From: Aquifex aeolicus
GTDB lineage: Bacteria; Aquificota; Aquificia; Aquificales; Aquificaceae
Direction of reading: 5' to 3'
NCBI GenBank assembly: GCA_011375045.1
Contig: DRNB01000162.1
Coordinates: 1-5,037, forward strand
DNA length: 5,037 nt
Under the pieces are notes generated by a model. The model was not told where the DNA came from. It searched no databases and worked only from the letters and a program-made list of their open reading frames with translations. The position numbers and the translations under genes were made by a program. Position 1 is the first letter of the stretch. Each line of letters begins with the position of its first letter. This document shows positions 3,604 through 5,037 of this stretch, in pieces.

Positions 3604-5037
3604 TCTAACAGGAACCCTTCCTTTATAAGGTGTTCGAGTATCTTGCGGGCGCTCTCTTCGGGCGACAGCCTTACCGTATCTAAATGAACCTCGGGAGCCT
3701 CCGGCGGTTCGTAGGGATCGTCCACTCCGGTAAACCCCTTTATGAGACCCTCCCTCGCCTTTCTGAACATACCCTTAACATCCCTTTCCTCGCAGACCTC
3801 CACGGGTGCATCGACGAACACCTCTATGAATCTTCCCTCCTCCATCATGTTCCTCACCTGATTCCTTGCGCTCCTGTAAGGGCTCACGAGGGCACAGATA
3901 ACCACCCCGTTGTGCCTGACTATCTCCGAAGCCACAAAACCGACCCTGAGAATGTTCGTGATCCTGTCCTCCTTCGAGAAGCCGAGTCCCTTTGAGAGGT
4001 GCGTTCTCACCACGTCCCCGTCCAGAAGGGTAATTCTCTTACCCCTCGCCTGAAGCATTACGGAGAGTATCTCCGCTATGGTGGACTTGCCCGCGCAGGG
4101 AAGTCCCGTGAGCCAGACGCAGAAACCCTGTCTGTACTTCGGGGTGTAGGTTTCGAGGAGTATCTCGGCGGTTTCGGGTCTTGTAAACCACCCGGGGAGC
4201 TTCCTGCCGTTTCTGAGGTAGGAGTCTCTGACCTCGGTTCCCGATATGGTGATGTACTCGTAACCCATCCCCTCGGCTTCCCTTCTCTCCACGTATCCTC
4301 CCACCTCGGGAACGTAAACGAGTTCCTCGAAGGGAATCATCTTCACACCCAGCTCCTCCTCGTACCGGGCGAAAAGCTCTTGCGCCTCGTAGGGAGCGTA
4401 AAAGGGTCTCCCCTTCGAATCTCTTCCGGGACCCGCATGATCCCTTCCGACTATGAAGTGGGTTGCTCCGTAGTTCTTCCTTATTATCCCGTGCCAGAGC
4501 GCCTCCCGGGGTCCAGCCATCCTCATAGCCAAGGGGAGAAAGGCGAGAACCGTTCGCCTCCTGTCGTAGTATTTTTCGTAGAGGGTCTTGTAGATCCTCA
4601 TCCGTGTAAAGGTGTCCACGTCCCCCGGCTTGGTCAGACCGACCGCAGGATGTATGAGCAACGCTCCTCCGATCCTTTCCTGCGCTCTCTTGGTCAGCTC
4701 CTCGTGGATTCTGTGCATGGGGTTTCTGGTCTGAAAGGCTACGACCTTTTCGTAACCCAGCTTCGAAAGCTCCTCCCTGACCTGACGAGGCGTCTTCCTG
4801 TATTCGGGAAAGTCGTAGTGTCTCGGGAGCTGTATCACCCGGAGTTCCCCGGAGATGTAGTACTCCCCCCAGGTGTGCATCTCAGCCACGAGGGGGTGCC
4901 GCAGATCGGTTGTTTTCAGAACGTTGGACGCCTCATAGTTCAGATCCCACCGGTAAACCTCCTCGATCCGCATGACAGCGAGGGGGATGTTCCGGGGATC
5001 CCTCAGAACGATCTCCTCTCCCTCCCTGAGGGTTTTA
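3600..5037 (-). CDS. sat/cysC: Bifunctional sulfate adenylyltransferase / APS kinase, N-terminus outside the window
   Basis: The sulfurylase domain joins sulfate and ATP to APS and PPi, or runs in reverse to make ATP in sulfur oxidisers. The APS kinase domain then makes PAPS. The frame is open to the window edge; an ATG at 4973-4971 is internal, because GEEIVLRDPRN-type sulfurylase sequence precedes it. Counting from that Met, the sulfurylase motifs are QTRNPMHR (81-88), LPLAMRMAGPREALWHGIIR (146-165), GRDHAGPG (176-183) and ISGTEVRDSYL with LPGWFTRPE (243-267). The kinase domain starts near 283: P-loop GLPCAGKST (290-298), LLDGDVVR (316-323), the Ser-containing SPYRSARNQVR (364-374), DVKGMFRKA (398-406) and FTGVDDPYE (414-422). 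The fusion and sequence closely recall the Aquifex aeolicus enzyme (about 546 residues), so about 70 residues are missing here. Both P-loop and kinase lid look intact, unlike fungal forms with a dead kinase domain. The stop overlaps cysQ by four bases. Confidence 0.95.
   Translation of the reverse strand, partial: KTLREGEEIVLRDPRNIPLAVMRIEEVYRWDLNYEASNVLKTTDLRHPLVAEMHTWGEYYISGELRVIQLPRHYDFPEYRKTPRQVREELSKLGYEKVVAFQTRNPMHRIHEELTKRAQERIGGALLIHPAVGLTKPGDVDTFTRMRIYKTLYEKYYDRRRTVLAFLPLAMRMAGPREALWHGIIRKNYGATHFIVGRDHAGPGRDSKGRPFYAPYEAQELFARYEEELGVKMIPFEELVYVPEVGGYVERREAEGMGYEYITISGTEVRDSYLRNGRKLPGWFTRPETAEILLETYTPKYRQGFCVWLTGLPCAGKSTIAEILSVMLQARGKRITLLDGDVVRTHLSKGLGFSKEDRITNILRVGFVASEIVRHNGVVICALVSPYRSARNQVRNMMEEGRFIEVFVDAPVEVCEERDVKGMFRKAREGLIKGFTGVDDPYEPPEAPEVHLDTVRLSPEESARKILEHLIKEGFLLE

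Noticed and set aside
2924..3995. Several plus-strand open frames opposite cysQ and sat/cysC (for example 2924-3211, 3475-3687, 3684-3995)
   Set aside because: They mirror GC-rich, strongly motif-bearing minus-strand genes and have Ser/Arg/Leu-rich products typical of antisense shadows.
4971..4973. ATG as the true start of sat/cysC
   Set aside because: Upstream codons stay open to the edge and encode sulfurylase-like sequence (GEEIVLRDPRN), and a start here would cut off a needed part of the N-terminal domain.
1..5037. CRISPR array, tRNA, rRNA, riboswitch or intrinsic terminator
   Set aside because: No spaced direct repeats, no cloverleaf-like or GC-hairpin-plus-T-run structure was noticed, and nearly all sequence is accounted for by overlapping genes on one strand.

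Overview
The window looks like a stretch of a hydrogen- or sulfur-oxidising thermophile of the Aquificaceae (Aquifex/Hydrogenobacter type). The strongest clue is a fused ATP sulfurylase/APS kinase that resembles, from memory, the Aquifex aeolicus protein throughout its visible length. Other clues are very tight gene packing, lysine- and glutamate-rich proteins, and frequent GTG starts. Every gene I can support is on the minus strand, so transcription runs from base 5037 towards base 1.

Region 5037-2773 is the GC-rich metabolic part. It holds sat/cysC (its N-terminus is outside the window) and, overlapping it by 4 bases, cysQ. Together they activate sulfate to APS and PAPS and remove the by-product PAP.

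Region 2776-1566 holds two tandem paralogous Uma2-family (PD-(D/E)XK-type) putative nucleases with a nearly invariant N-terminal region. Base composition drops sharply at the cysQ/Uma2 border, although the genes still overlap by 4 bases.

Region 1569-235 is an MNT/HEPN toxin-antitoxin block. It starts with an apparently intact pair: an MntA-like nucleotidyltransferase and a HepT-like HEPN protein with R-X4-H-X-Y. Next come an MNT protein that seems to have lost about 26 internal residues, an N-terminal stub of a second HEPN type, and a C-terminal piece of a third (HI0074-like) HEPN type whose active-site His is Asn. So three different HEPN lineages sit side by side, one whole and two broken.

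Region 235-1 begins a membrane protein of the Wzx/MVF oligosaccharide flippase type, cut off by the window edge.

Consecutive genes overlap or are separated by at most 2 bases, except inside the decayed HEPN area (about 418-512). The set therefore reads as one long translationally coupled string, with an accessory nuclease/toxin-antitoxin cassette between sulfate activation genes and a cell-envelope gene. No RNA genes, CRISPR arrays, insertion sequences or convincing terminators were seen.
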